NCBI RefSeq assembly: GCF_042658845.1
Contig: NZ_JBHSRI010000003.1
Span: 124,001-188,000 of the forward strand
DNA: 64,000 nucleotides
Reading direction: 5' to 3'
DNA from: Paenisporosarcina macmurdoensis
Lineage (GTDB): Bacteria; Bacillota; Bacilli; Bacillales_A; Planococcaceae
In this document: positions 1 through 7,230 of the stretch, one piece after another
How the letters are laid out: the number at the start of each line of letters is the position of its first letter
Numbering within the stretch: the stretch's first letter is position 1
Notes under the pieces: model-generated
Told to the model about the DNA's origin: nothing
Databases searched by the model: none
The model's input: the letters and a program-made list of their open reading frames with translations, nothing else
Program-made: the position numbers and the translations under genes

Positions 1-544
1 CACTCGCCCAAGATTCCAATGTGAACACTTGGAACAATGTAATGAATGACAAACCCAAATCGCCAAAGTATTCTGGCTCAACTTCCGCATAAAAGAATGT
101 CCCGATTACAGCGTACACATAAAAAATAATTGACATCAGTACCATTACACTAGTAATGGTAGGTATCGCCATAAAGAGAGCAGTTACAATTCTGCGTAGT
201 GAAGGAACTGTCGTTATCGTTCGTAAAACTCTTAGAACTCTAAAGATCCGAAGAACACTAATAAATGATGATCCGTATAAAATCAAACTTCCCACAACTA
301 TGATAAAATCGAAATTATTCCATCCATTTTTAAAAAAGCTCGTTCTGTATACCATAAGTTTTAATAATAATTCAACTGAAAATAAGCTTAAAATAATAAT
401 ATCGAGAGTCACGAGCCATGACCCGTATTGATTTTCAATGCTTGGATATGTTTCTAGTCCCACTAATAATGCATTGACTAAAATTAACACTGTAATAAAG
501 TGATTAAACTTGGCACCCTCAATAAGGCGTTTGATCTGCTCCAT
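1..544 (-). CDS. Voltage-gated sodium channel, NaChBac type (partial, cut by window edge)
   Basis: Reading leftward from an ATG at 544, the frame stays open to the window edge and encodes about 181 residues. Four hydrophobic segments are followed by an S4-like voltage sensor (VLRIFRVLRTITTVPSLRR, arginine at every third position), then S5. The last visible residues are FTLESWAS, the selectivity filter of bacterial one-domain sodium channels, so the pore helix is reached but S6 and the C-terminal coiled coil lie outside. Family knowledge: these form homotetrameric Na+ channels in the cytoplasmic membrane, linked to motility, chemotaxis and pH homeostasis in alkaliphilic Bacillus. The call is firm; the C-terminal third is not visible. 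Confidence 0.9.
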   Translation of the reverse strand, partial: MEQIKRLIEGAKFNHFITVLILVNALLVGLETYPSIENQYGSWLVTLDIIILSLFSVELLLKLMVYRTSFFKNGWNNFDFIIVVGSLILYGSSFISVLRIFRVLRVLRTITTVPSLRRIVTALFMAIPTITSVMVLMSIIFYVYAVIGTFFYAEVEPEYFGDLGLSFITLFQVFTLESWAS

Positions 545-714
545 GATAAAATAGTCGACTCCTTATTGTTCATTAAAATTATTCATATCATTTAATATAG
601 ATTATTGATTGTTAGTGTATTCTACCATGAGATTGAACTTGCCTATTAAATTTTAACAACTTGAATTATTCTTTAAAGTAACATTGAATCAATGTCCTTC
701 ATAAATTTATTCTA

Positions 715-774
715 TATATGTCAAAAGGACACCCCAATAATCTGTGGATTATTGGGGTGTCCTTTTGACATATA
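715..774. terminator. Bidirectional hairpin terminator, 28-bp perfect stem
   Basis: Arms 715-742 and 747-774 are perfectly complementary around a 4-base TGTG loop. The GC-rich core (GGACACCCC) is flanked by AAAA on one side and TTTT on the other, so it can terminate in both directions. It lies downstream of the leftward GRAM-like gene. Confidence 0.85.
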
Positions 775-813
775 GTTGTTTACATTTAGGCTAAAAACCT
801 CTTCTGCTAATTT

Positions 814-1122
814 TTATACGACTAGTTGTTCATTCAAGTGAGTAATGATTTTCTGACGATTATTAACAACAAATTTGTACTCTTCTCCACTTTTCACTAC
901 AACCGATATTCCATTAGGTACGATAAAGAATGTATTTCGTTTGTCTACTTCCTTAATATCGCTAATATTGATCGTTAATGGATTGCTTTGTACATTGATT
1001 TTATGAGGAGTAAAGATAATTTCTGTATCAGTAATTTTCATTTTCCCACCTACTGATTCCAGTCCTCTAAATAAGTTTGCAGCAACATTAAACTGTTCTT
1101 GGTTGGTCTCATGTATAGTCAT
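814..1122 (-). CDS. Small GRAM/PH-like domain protein
   Basis: This encodes 102 residues with no signal peptide or membrane segment. The core (NLFRGLESVGGKMKIT, then alternating hydrophobic beta strands, then ISDIKEVDKRN) resembles GRAM/PH-like domains of Bacillus hypothetical proteins, which fold as a beta barrel with one helix. An ATG at 1137 is part of the sequence ATGGAGG, that is, it overlaps the Shine-Dalgarno sequence; the ATG at 1122 has correct spacing from that GGAGG and is taken as the start. The next gene upstream ends at 1201, so this is probably a separate unit closed by the 715-774 terminator. Function unknown. Confidence 0.7.
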   Translation of the reverse strand: MTIHETNQEQFNVAANLFRGLESVGGKMKITDTEIIFTPHKINVQSNPLTINISDIKEVDKRNTFFIVPNGISVVVKSGEEYKFVVNNRQKIITHLNEQLVV

Positions 1123-1200
1123 ACGTGTTTCCTCCATTCATCTGTTTATTGTTAATTGTTAATTGTTAAATTATCTCATATTTTTCACTAAAAAGGAAAC

Positions 1201-2295
1201 TTACAACTGATTCCCCATTTTCTCATCAAGCAGTTTAAATACTCTTTTCACTTTTTCTATTGGCAGAGCCGCATACTGATCGCCAATACTTACTTCGTAG
1301 GAACAGTCCACATCACTTGATTCTCTTAAATAACTAGTTAATCCAATAGATGTCTCCTCATATATTTCAATTAATATGGGTTCAATTTTCTCTCTAGATG
1401 CATGGAAATGAACGTGGAACATATTCGACACTGGCTGAAGTGGCTTAGTCGATACGCCTTCGCATGAGTTGAAAAGCTCAGCAAGTTCTTTCGCATTTTC
1501 GTAATACTGTCCCATTTTATGTGAGTGCTGATCAAAATAGTAATTCGCACTGATTATGTAAGGATACAGGCTGATTAAGTCACCACCGTGGCGTCTTTTC
1601 CAAACTTTCGATTGCTCGGTAAAATCACGATCACCTGCAAGAATTGCTCCTGCGATTCCACCAATTCCTTTGTAAACCGACACGTAAACGCTATCAAATA
1701 GGCTGCAAATTTCAGCTGCTGTTTTTTGGTAATAGGGTACAATTTCGAGTAGACGAGCACCATCTAAATGCAGCTTAATGCCCTTTTCACGACAATAACT
1801 TGAAATCTGTTCAAGTGTTTCGTATTCAGGTAATTGACCACCAATTTCACGTTGAGGCAATTCGAGCAGTAAGCAAGCAATTTCTTCTTCCATACTTATC
1901 ACGTCTTGCAATTCAATAACGCGACTCTCATCGGCTAGCAACACTGGCTCAATGTGATGTAATTCCTTTAGCCCATCTTCTTCATGAATCTCTAAATGAC
2001 ATAATGGATGATACGCAACTTTTTTAATACCCTTTTTATCACACCAGATGCGTAACGCGATTTGTTGAGCCATTGTTCCACTTGGGAAAAATACGGCCGA
2101 CTCTTTTCCTAAATACGCAGCCATTTTGTCTTGGAAATCTTCGATAACTTTCCCTCTACCGTATATATCACTTCCGAGTTCTCCATCTACTTCTTGAAAT
2201 GCGTCTTTTAGTAATTGAATTTGTCTTTTCCCATGACCTGCCACCTGATACTTCGTTTGTATAAACGCTTCTAATAAAGGATCCTTTTTATTCAT
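1201..2295 (-). CDS. Threonine aldolase-like PLP-dependent lyase (beta-eliminating lyase family)
   Basis: About 364 residues, fold type I aminotransferase-like. Visible motifs are the N-terminal GSDIYGRG loop, SGTMAQQIALR (cofactor phosphate region), LHLDGARLLE (Asp that binds the pyridine nitrogen) and SVYKGIGGIAGA with the predicted Schiff-base lysine. This is the pattern of low-specificity L-threonine aldolases (threonine to glycine plus acetaldehyde), but spacing differs from classical LtaE, so the substrate is uncertain. An ATG at 2313 overlaps a GGAGG; the ATG at 2295 lies 11 bases downstream of that motif and is preferred. The hemolysin III gene ends 45 bases upstream of this start, so co-transcription is possible. 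Confidence 0.75.
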   Translation of the reverse strand: MNKKDPLLEAFIQTKYQVAGHGKRQIQLLKDAFQEVDGELGSDIYGRGKVIEDFQDKMAAYLGKESAVFFPSGTMAQQIALRIWCDKKGIKKVAYHPLCHLEIHEEDGLKELHHIEPVLLADESRVIELQDVISMEEEIACLLLELPQREIGGQLPEYETLEQISSYCREKGIKLHLDGARLLEIVPYYQKTAAEICSLFDSVYVSVYKGIGGIAGAILAGDRDFTEQSKVWKRRHGGDLISLYPYIISANYYFDQHSHKMGQYYENAKELAELFNSCEGVSTKPLQPVSNMFHVHFHASREKIEPILIEIYEETSIGLTSYLRESSDVDCSYEVSIGDQYAALPIEKVKRVFKLLDEKMGNQL

Positions 2296-2340
2296 CTGAA
2301 TTATGACCTCCATCTTTCAATTAGGTTACAACAATAGTAT

Positions 2341-2985
2341 TCAAAAGACTAAATAAAATAACACAAAGAAAAAGAAAGCAACACTTCCTGCGACTACAAA
2401 CAAATGCCATACTGCGTGATGATATTTAAAACCTCTCCACACATAGAATACTGATCCTAATGTATATAATAGTCCACTACATACCAATAAAATCAGCGCT
2501 TCTTTTGATAGATTTTCAATTAGTGGATTCCATGCAAATATAATAATCCAACCCATTACTACATATAGTACGGTCGATAGGACAATAAATCTTTTTACAA
2601 AAAAGGCTTTAAACACTGTGCCAGCTATAGCTAAAAACCATATGATTCCAAACAAAACCCAACCTAAAGCACCTTGAATGACTAACAACAAAATAGGCGT
2701 ATAGCTCCCAGCAATATAAAAATAGATGGCTGAGTGATCTAAAAATTCAAAGAAATCTTTTGCTCTGCCATTTGGAAAACTATGTAGAAGTGTTGATGAC
2801 ATATACAAGAACGTCATGGTAACACCATAAATAATGAATATGACAATATCCCAACCATCGCCTTTCATAGAGGCGAAAACAATGAGAAGGACTAATGCTG
2901 CTATGCTTAATATGACGCCAAGTCCATGGGTGATGGAGTTGGCAAGTTCTTCTCCTCTTGAAAAATCTTTATCTATTTTTTTAAT
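2341..2985 (-). CDS. Hemolysin III family (PAQR-like) membrane protein
   Basis: About 215 residues with seven hydrophobic segments. Family landmarks are SRGEELANSITHGLG at the N-terminus, SSTLLHSF, FEFLDHSAIYFYIAGSYTP and the C-terminal KYHHAVWHLFVVAGS, whose His/Asp residues form the metal site of PAQR/HlyIII proteins. It resembles B. subtilis YplQ. Start choice: the ATGs at 3009 and 3000 have no ribosome binding site, whereas a GGAGGT at 2993-2998 is followed 8 bases later by an in-frame ATT at 2985, giving (M)KKIDKDFSRGEELAN. An ATT start is rare, so a longer product from 3009 or 3000 cannot be excluded. Membrane location is certain; biochemical role is not. Confidence 0.85.
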   Translation of the reverse strand: MKKIDKDFSRGEELANSITHGLGVILSIAALVLLIVFASMKGDGWDIVIFIIYGVTMTFLYMSSTLLHSFPNGRAKDFFEFLDHSAIYFYIAGSYTPILLLVIQGALGWVLFGIIWFLAIAGTVFKAFFVKRFIVLSTVLYVVMGWIIIFAWNPLIENLSKEALILLVCSGLLYTLGSVFYVWRGFKYHHAVWHLFVVAGSVAFFFFVLFYLVF

Positions 2986-3009
2986 GGTTACTACCTCCAT
3001 TACATTCAT

Positions 3010-3313
3010 AATTGATGAATGTATATACTAGTTAAACGCTCATTATTCGGTTCTTTGTTATGAATTTCTATACGTATATTATTTTATCACAGTGGCCATC
3101 GTGCTATATCCTGAAACCCCCAGTACCGAAGTCCTTTTGTTGTTAAACATGAGTTATGGGTTTAAATACGAGTAGACTATTGTTTATGAACCCATTCAAA
3201 AAGCACCTCCCTCTATGGAAGGTGCTATTATCATATTTACATTTAACATCCGCTTAGTCCGTCACTTAAGGAGGTGTGTAGTAGTATGTCTTCACTTTAC
3301 ACAATGATGCATT
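3010..3313. other. Intergenic stretch, no firm gene
   Basis: Holds the terminator of the lipoprotein gene (3197-3226) and, on the + strand, a 21-codon frame (3286-3351) behind a near-perfect AAGGAGGTG ribosome binding site that runs antisense into the end of the lipoprotein gene. I do not call this frame a gene; see findings. Confidence 0.4.
3197..3226 (-). terminator. Rho-independent terminator of the 3314-3793 lipoprotein gene
   Basis: On the minus strand AGCACCTTCC and GGAGGTGCT pair around a short loop, followed by TTTTTG. A near-identical hairpin follows the lipoprotein gene at 7231. Confidence 0.75.
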
Positions 3314-3793
3314 TTATTCTATTTCCACATCATTCTCTTCAGCTAAGGTAGAAAGTTTCTTTTGATAATCTCTAATCATTTTCCTAGCATCCGTTAGTTT
3401 GCCATTAGCTTCGTTGATTTTCTCTGAATCTTGCTCTTCTAGTGCAGTAATTATTGTTAGAAAAGCGCTGTTTTGGAGGTTTGCCGCTTCAATATAAAGT
3501 TCATGTATTTCATTTAATTCATCGGTTTTTACTTCAATCTTCTCTAAATCATCGATAAAATCTCCATATTTCGGTATTACTTCATCAAATATTGTGTAAT
3601 ACATCGTTTCGTCATCAATATAGTTGGGTCCTGAAACACTTTCGTACAATTCGATTGCCTCAAGTTCTTGCTCAGCAAGTGCCGGCAAGCTGTCATTAAT
3701 ATACGTAATCAAATCATCCTGTACAGGGTTACTTCCACAACCCACTAACGTAGACATCAATAACAAAAACACGACTAATACCTTATATTTCAT
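3314..3793 (-). CDS. Secreted lipoprotein of unknown function
   Basis: 159 residues. A short basic N-terminus and hydrophobic stretch end in the lipobox LVGC, so the mature protein is a lipid-anchored protein on the outer face of the membrane. The mature part is acidic and almost wholly helical (repeated Leu/Ile heptads around residues 75-150), suggesting a small helical bundle. The ATG at 3799 directly abuts GGGGG; the third codon, ATG at 3793, is spaced 6 bases from it and is used. No enzyme motif is visible and I do not recognise the family. It is monocistronic with its own terminator. Confidence 0.75.
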   Translation of the reverse strand: MKYKVLVVFLLLMSTLVGCGSNPVQDDLITYINDSLPALAEQELEAIELYESVSGPNYIDDETMYYTIFDEVIPKYGDFIDDLEKIEVKTDELNEIHELYIEAANLQNSAFLTIITALEEQDSEKINEANGKLTDARKMIRDYQKKLSTLAEENDVEIE

Positions 3794-3966
3794 CAACATC
3801 CCCCTTCTACAATTTCATATTATTCTTCAGGTAATCAATGTGGAACTGTCGGCATGAGATTTCCCCTAATAATCAATGGACATGCTGAACATTTTTTAAA
3901 ATTAACCACAAGAAAAACCGTGCAAAGTGCGCCCGGTCCTTTTAAGAAGAGTAACCTTAGTAGCCT

Positions 3967-4126
3967 GTTGATTTCCGCTACGGTGGACGCTTTTCGCGGG
4001 CATGGCTTCAGTCTCCTCGTCACTGCAAAAACATATGCTCCTGCGGTTACTCGTCGCAAAGATACTGGCTTTGGCTAGTATCTTTCCTGCGGGGTCTTCA
4101 GCTCATGCACCTGCGCTTCAATCAAC
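3967..4126 (+). repeat. Dispersed GC-rich intergenic repeat, copy A
   Basis: Starts GTTGATTTCCG, followed by GGACGCTTTTCGCGGG, TCTCCTCGT and GCGGGGTCTTCAGC blocks, and ends CTTCAATCAAC, so the ends are inverted (GTTGAT/ATCAAC). Inside is a hairpin AAAGATACT...AGTATCTTT. Shares blocks with copies B (4248-4442) and C (24492-24620). Far higher in GC than its surroundings and with no plausible gene. Resembles repeat families scattered in intergenic DNA of many Bacillaceae and Planococcaceae. Confidence 0.8.
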
Positions 4127-4247
4127 TAATATAGATGGCAACTACGATTATAGGTTGGTTCTATCTCTAGCTTATCTTAGAATGATTTATTCGTGTCTTC
4201 GCAATAAGCAATTGATAGATTTTTTTGATGGTTACTACTCACTTCAT

Positions 4248-4442
4248 GGATTGTAGTGGAAGGCGGCGGGAAAAGCATATGCTCCTGCGGTTACTCGTCG
4301 CAAAGATATTGGACGAATGACAGTTCGTCCAATATCTTTCCAGTGGGATCAGCGGGACAGGTGAGACCCCGCAGATCGCGAAGCGACCGAGGAGGCTCAC
4401 CGCCCGCCCCGCGGAAAGCGTCCGCCTAAAACGGAAATCAAC
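4248..4442 (-). repeat. Dispersed GC-rich intergenic repeat, copy B (inverted relative to A)
   Basis: On the minus strand it begins GTTGATTTCCGTTTTAGGCG and continues through GGACGCTTTCCGCGGGGC, GAGCCTCCTCGG and GCGGGGTCTCACCTG. It carries a perfect 16-bp hairpin (4302-4317 with 4324-4339). The block CATATGCTCCTGCGGTTACT next to that hairpin is identical to one in copy A but in the opposite relation to the rest, so the copies look mosaic. Confidence 0.8.
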
Positions 4443-4647
4443 AATATTAATGAATCAATCTTTTTGTCCAAAACGCCTGAAATACTGGATTTATGGAACT
4501 AAAATTATATACTTTGTCTTTTAAAAAACGCCAAGTTGAACTACATCTTCCTGGCATTTTATAAAACCAACGTATATAAATAACAGATTGTATGCTACTG
4601 TCGTTATAAACAAAAAATTTAGATTTTTTATTTTGGAGGTAGACAAA

Positions 4648-6012
4648 GTGGAGAGAGAATTTATTAAAATCTGTAAACAATCATTCAATTCCGATCAAAT
4701 AACGTCCAGCGAAAATGAATTATATCGCCATAGCCATGATGAATCACATCATCCCAGTGTAGAACCTGATCTTGTCTTTTTCCCTGAGAGTGCTGATGAC
4801 GTTGTAAATATTGTGGGGATTTCTCGTCAATTTCAAATTCCCATAACTCCATTTGGTACTGGGTCTGGCCTTGAAGGTCAAGTGATTCCAGTAAAAAAGG
4901 GGATTTCTGTTAATTTCGAGCGAATGAATCAAGTGATTAAATTTTCACCAGAAGATATGCTTGTTACGGTTCAACCAGGTATTACTAGAATGGGATTGAA
5001 TAGTATCATTAATAAGCATGGGCTATATTTCCCCATCGATCCGGGTGCGGACGCATCAATTGGCGGCATGGTTGCAACAAACGCTAGCGGTACTACTGCA
5101 GTTCGATATGGCTCTATGCGGGATCAGTTGCTTGATCTCGAAGTCGTATTAGCAAATGGAACTGTTATACATACAGGTACAAAGGCAAAAAAATCTTCTT
5201 CTGGCCTACATTTAACTGGCTTATTTGCTGGGTCTGAAGGCACGCTTGGGCTGATAACGGAAATCACACTTAAACTACATGGTATTCCGGAGCATACCAT
5301 TGCGGCCACATGCACTTTTGACACTCCTCGGGCTTGCACTGAAGCTGCTCATGCGATTTTATTGAGTGGTATCCCTATTTTGCGCATGGAATTTGTTGAT
5401 GCTTTAAGCATTAGTTTTGTGAATGCATATGGAAGTTACGGTTTACCAGAAAAACACTCTCTGTTCTTTGAATTTGCTGGAATGCAGAAAGCAGTAGAGG
5501 AAGAAAGTCTACTTGCCGAAGGTCTATTAAAGGATATGGGCTGTGAAAACTGGGCAATTGCATCCGACTCCGGAGAACGTGCACGGTTATGGAAAGCCCG
5601 CCATGAAATGTCTTACGCATTTCGTCATATCAAAGGAATGACGTCAACTGGAGGAGACGTTTGTGCACCTATTTCTAAACTTCCTCATCTAGTTGATTAT
5701 GCAAGGGAACTTATAGCCGAAAGCGGCTTAACGGGCGGCATATTTGGGCATGTTGGTGACGGTAATTTCCATACCATCATTATGTATGATACTTCTAGTA
5801 CAGATGAACTCGCTAAAGCTGAACAGATTAATGGGAGACTCGCTGAAAGAGCCATTGAACTAGGGGGTACATGTACTGGAGAACATGGAGTCGGAATAGG
5901 AAAAAGGAAATATCAATTTGCTGAACACGGTGCGGCACTTGAAGTTATGAAAAGCATGAAGCAATTGTTCGATCCAGAAAATTTACTAAACCCAGGTAAA
6001 ATTTTTTTATAA
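4648..6012 (+). CDS. FAD-linked oxidase, GlcD / D-lactate dehydrogenase family
   Basis: 454 residues from a GTG at 4648 with GGAGGT 7 bases upstream; an earlier ATG at 4588 has no ribosome binding site. The N-terminal half is an FAD-binding PCMH-type fold (FPESADDVVNIV, TPFGTGSGLEGQ, DPGADASIGGMVATNASGT). The C-terminal half is the FAD-oxidase C domain with HVGDGNFH and GTCTGEHGVGIGKRKY, which carry the metal and substrate-binding His/Glu. It should oxidise a 2-hydroxy acid such as D-lactate or glycolate, passing electrons to the respiratory chain or a partner. No GlcF-like iron-sulfur partner is adjacent, which favours the stand-alone D-lactate dehydrogenase type. B. subtilis YsfC is a homolog. 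Confidence 0.88.
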   Translation: MEREFIKICKQSFNSDQITSSENELYRHSHDESHHPSVEPDLVFFPESADDVVNIVGISRQFQIPITPFGTGSGLEGQVIPVKKGISVNFERMNQVIKFSPEDMLVTVQPGITRMGLNSIINKHGLYFPIDPGADASIGGMVATNASGTTAVRYGSMRDQLLDLEVVLANGTVIHTGTKAKKSSSGLHLTGLFAGSEGTLGLITEITLKLHGIPEHTIAATCTFDTPRACTEAAHAILLSGIPILRMEFVDALSISFVNAYGSYGLPEKHSLFFEFAGMQKAVEEESLLAEGLLKDMGCENWAIASDSGERARLWKARHEMSYAFRHIKGMTSTGGDVCAPISKLPHLVDYARELIAESGLTGGIFGHVGDGNFHTIIMYDTSSTDELAKAEQINGRLAERAIELGGTCTGEHGVGIGKRKYQFAEHGAALEVMKSMKQLFDPENLLNPGKIFL

Positions 6013-6060
6013 GTAAAACCCTCTAAAACATTTAATAATTAATATATTTTTTATTGTTAA

Positions 6061-6093
6061 AAATCCAACATCATCTTACATGTTGGATTTTTT
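6061..6093. terminator. Terminator shared by convergent genes
   Basis: An 11-bp perfect stem (6061-6071 with 6080-6090) is followed by TTTCC on the + strand and by TTTTTAAC on the minus strand. It serves the GlcD-like gene and the small leftward gene at 6096. Confidence 0.85.
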
Positions 6094-6095
6094 CC

Positions 6096-6311
6096 TTATG
6101 CTATTGTCAGTTTAATCTTTCGACATTTATTATTTTTCGAAACATTTTTACTTTTGTCGATTCTGAAGTATTCGGATAGTTGGGTCACCCGAACATTTCG
6201 TGTATTTAGCTCGTGATAAATTCTTCTGCTATTCCGAAAAGAAACATATTGGTCTCTCTCGTTTTGAATCAGCTCTTCATCGAAGAAGTACGTTGTTTTA
6301 AATTCTTTCAT
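6096..6311 (-). CDS. Small conserved protein, internally deleted paralog of 56685-56909
   Basis: 71 residues starting MKEFKTTYFFDEE, with a GAGGGG ribosome binding site. It aligns along its whole core with the 74-residue product at 56685-56909 (MKEFKVTYFFDEE..., SERDQYISF, RGIYHELDTRNVRV) except that 17 residues between FFDEE and LIQ are absent. In the intact copy that segment is a charged, probably helical stretch. The C-terminus differs and ends in a basic tail. No domain is recognised. Start and binding site are kept, so it may still be translated, but loss of the middle suggests decay or a changed role. Confidence 0.65.
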   Translation of the reverse strand: MKEFKTTYFFDEELIQNERDQYVSFRNSRRIYHELNTRNVRVTQLSEYFRIDKSKNVSKNNKCRKIKLTIA

Positions 6312-6411
6312 GACACTAATCCCCTCACGTTTTGTTTAATTGATTACTCCCCGAAAAGCCAGGAAATTTCGTCTTTTCAAAACCTTGGTATTATTCTTAC
6401 GCATATTTCTT

Positions 6412-6437
6412 GTTTAAATGCCCAACATAAGTGGTAT
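6412..6437 (+). promoter_or_regulatory. Sigma-B type promoter for the yflT-like gene
   Basis: GTTTAA (6412-6417), a 14-base spacer and TGGTAT (6432-6437) match the general-stress sigma-B consensus (GTTTAA, 12-14 bases, GGGTAT) at 11 of 12 positions. The expected start point leaves a leader of about 30 bases before the TTG start at 6474. Confidence 0.7.
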
Positions 6438-6473
6438 GTAGAGTAATAAGAAACAATTAATGGAGGGATTACT

Positions 6474-6797
6474 TTGACAGTAAAACTAACAGTAGAAAAT
6501 GCAGTACAAGCGAAAACAGAAATTGAAAAATTAGAGGCACAAGGATTTACACATGATGATATTTATATATTTGCACACGACAAAGATCGCTCGAAACATA
6601 TAACAGATGCTTTGGATACGGAAAATGTCGGTATGAAAGAGCAAGGCTTTCTCGTCAGCATGAAAAATATTACAAGTTCTCGTGGTGACGAATTGCGCAC
6701 TAAAATGGCTTCGGTCGGTTTAACCGTTCAAGAAGCGGAACAGTATGAAAAAGAACTCGATAAAGGGAAACTTGTTCTTATCGCACACAAAAAATAA
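6474..6797 (+). CDS. yflT: General stress protein 17M-like (YflT domain)
   Basis: 107 residues, TTG start at 6474 with GGAGGG 6 bases upstream. The whole protein is one YflT-type domain: N-terminal VENAVQAKTEIEKLEAQGFTHDDIYIFAHD (two short pieces of a beta-alpha-beta unit), then a central variable loop and C-terminal helix plus GKLVLIAHKK strand. It is cytoplasmic. Family knowledge: B. subtilis YflT (GspM) is induced by heat, salt and ethanol through sigma B; the promoter at 6412 agrees with this. Molecular function is unknown. Monocistronic. Confidence 0.85.
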   Translation: MTVKLTVENAVQAKTEIEKLEAQGFTHDDIYIFAHDKDRSKHITDALDTENVGMKEQGFLVSMKNITSSRGDELRTKMASVGLTVQEAEQYEKELDKGKLVLIAHKK

Positions 6798-6809
6798 TAA
6801 ATGAAATCG

Positions 6810-6849
6810 AAAAGGACATCTCGCGGCAAAAGCCTGAGATGTCCTTTTT
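6810..6849 (+). terminator. Terminator of the yflT-like gene
   Basis: AAAAGGACATCTC pairs with GAGATGTCCTTTT (13-bp stem) and ends in a T run. Confidence 0.9.
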
Positions 6850-7179
6850 CGTTATGAATGCGATTTCGAATCACAATAGTACCCTCCTTTTGAAGAATTG
6901 AGTAAATATTTCATCACATATAAAAATGGAATCCCGTAGCTATCTAAGCTGCTGGTTTCCATTTCACATTTATACAAACGTCATTATGAATTATCTTTAC
7001 AAAGATTGCTGTTTTTAAGCATAGGGGAACGATGCTATGGTTATTCATCACGGTCATCATCATAATCATCTCTCTGTGCAATCTTAAGAAGGGAAAGAAG
7101 TAAAATGTGCTCATTCCTTATGCAATTTCAGAAAATGATTTAAATCACCTTCACTACATCATAGTGAAAATTAGTCGAA
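6850..7179. other. Intergenic stretch with a His-rich micro-frame only
   Basis: No supported gene. An imperfect hairpin (AAATGGAA with TTCCATTT) lies near 6924-6965. A 16-codon + strand frame at 7037-7087 encodes a His-rich peptide (MVIHHGHHHNHLSVQS) behind an AGGGGA motif; treated as unproven. Confidence 0.35.
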
Positions 7180-7208
7180 ATAAAACACCTCCCGTTATGG
7201 AAGGTGCT
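7180..7208 (-). terminator. Terminator of the SurA/PrsA-like lipoprotein gene
   Basis: On the minus strand GCACCTTCC pairs with GGGAGGTG followed by TTTTATTT. Almost the same sequence as the hairpin at 3197-3226. Confidence 0.75.
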
Positions 7209-7230
7209 CTATGATTTGTAATCTATTTCA

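Noticed and set aside
3854..4256. Open frames of 74-84 codons over the repeat region (both strands)
   Set aside because: They lie entirely inside the dispersed repeat, lack ribosome binding sites and resemble no protein.
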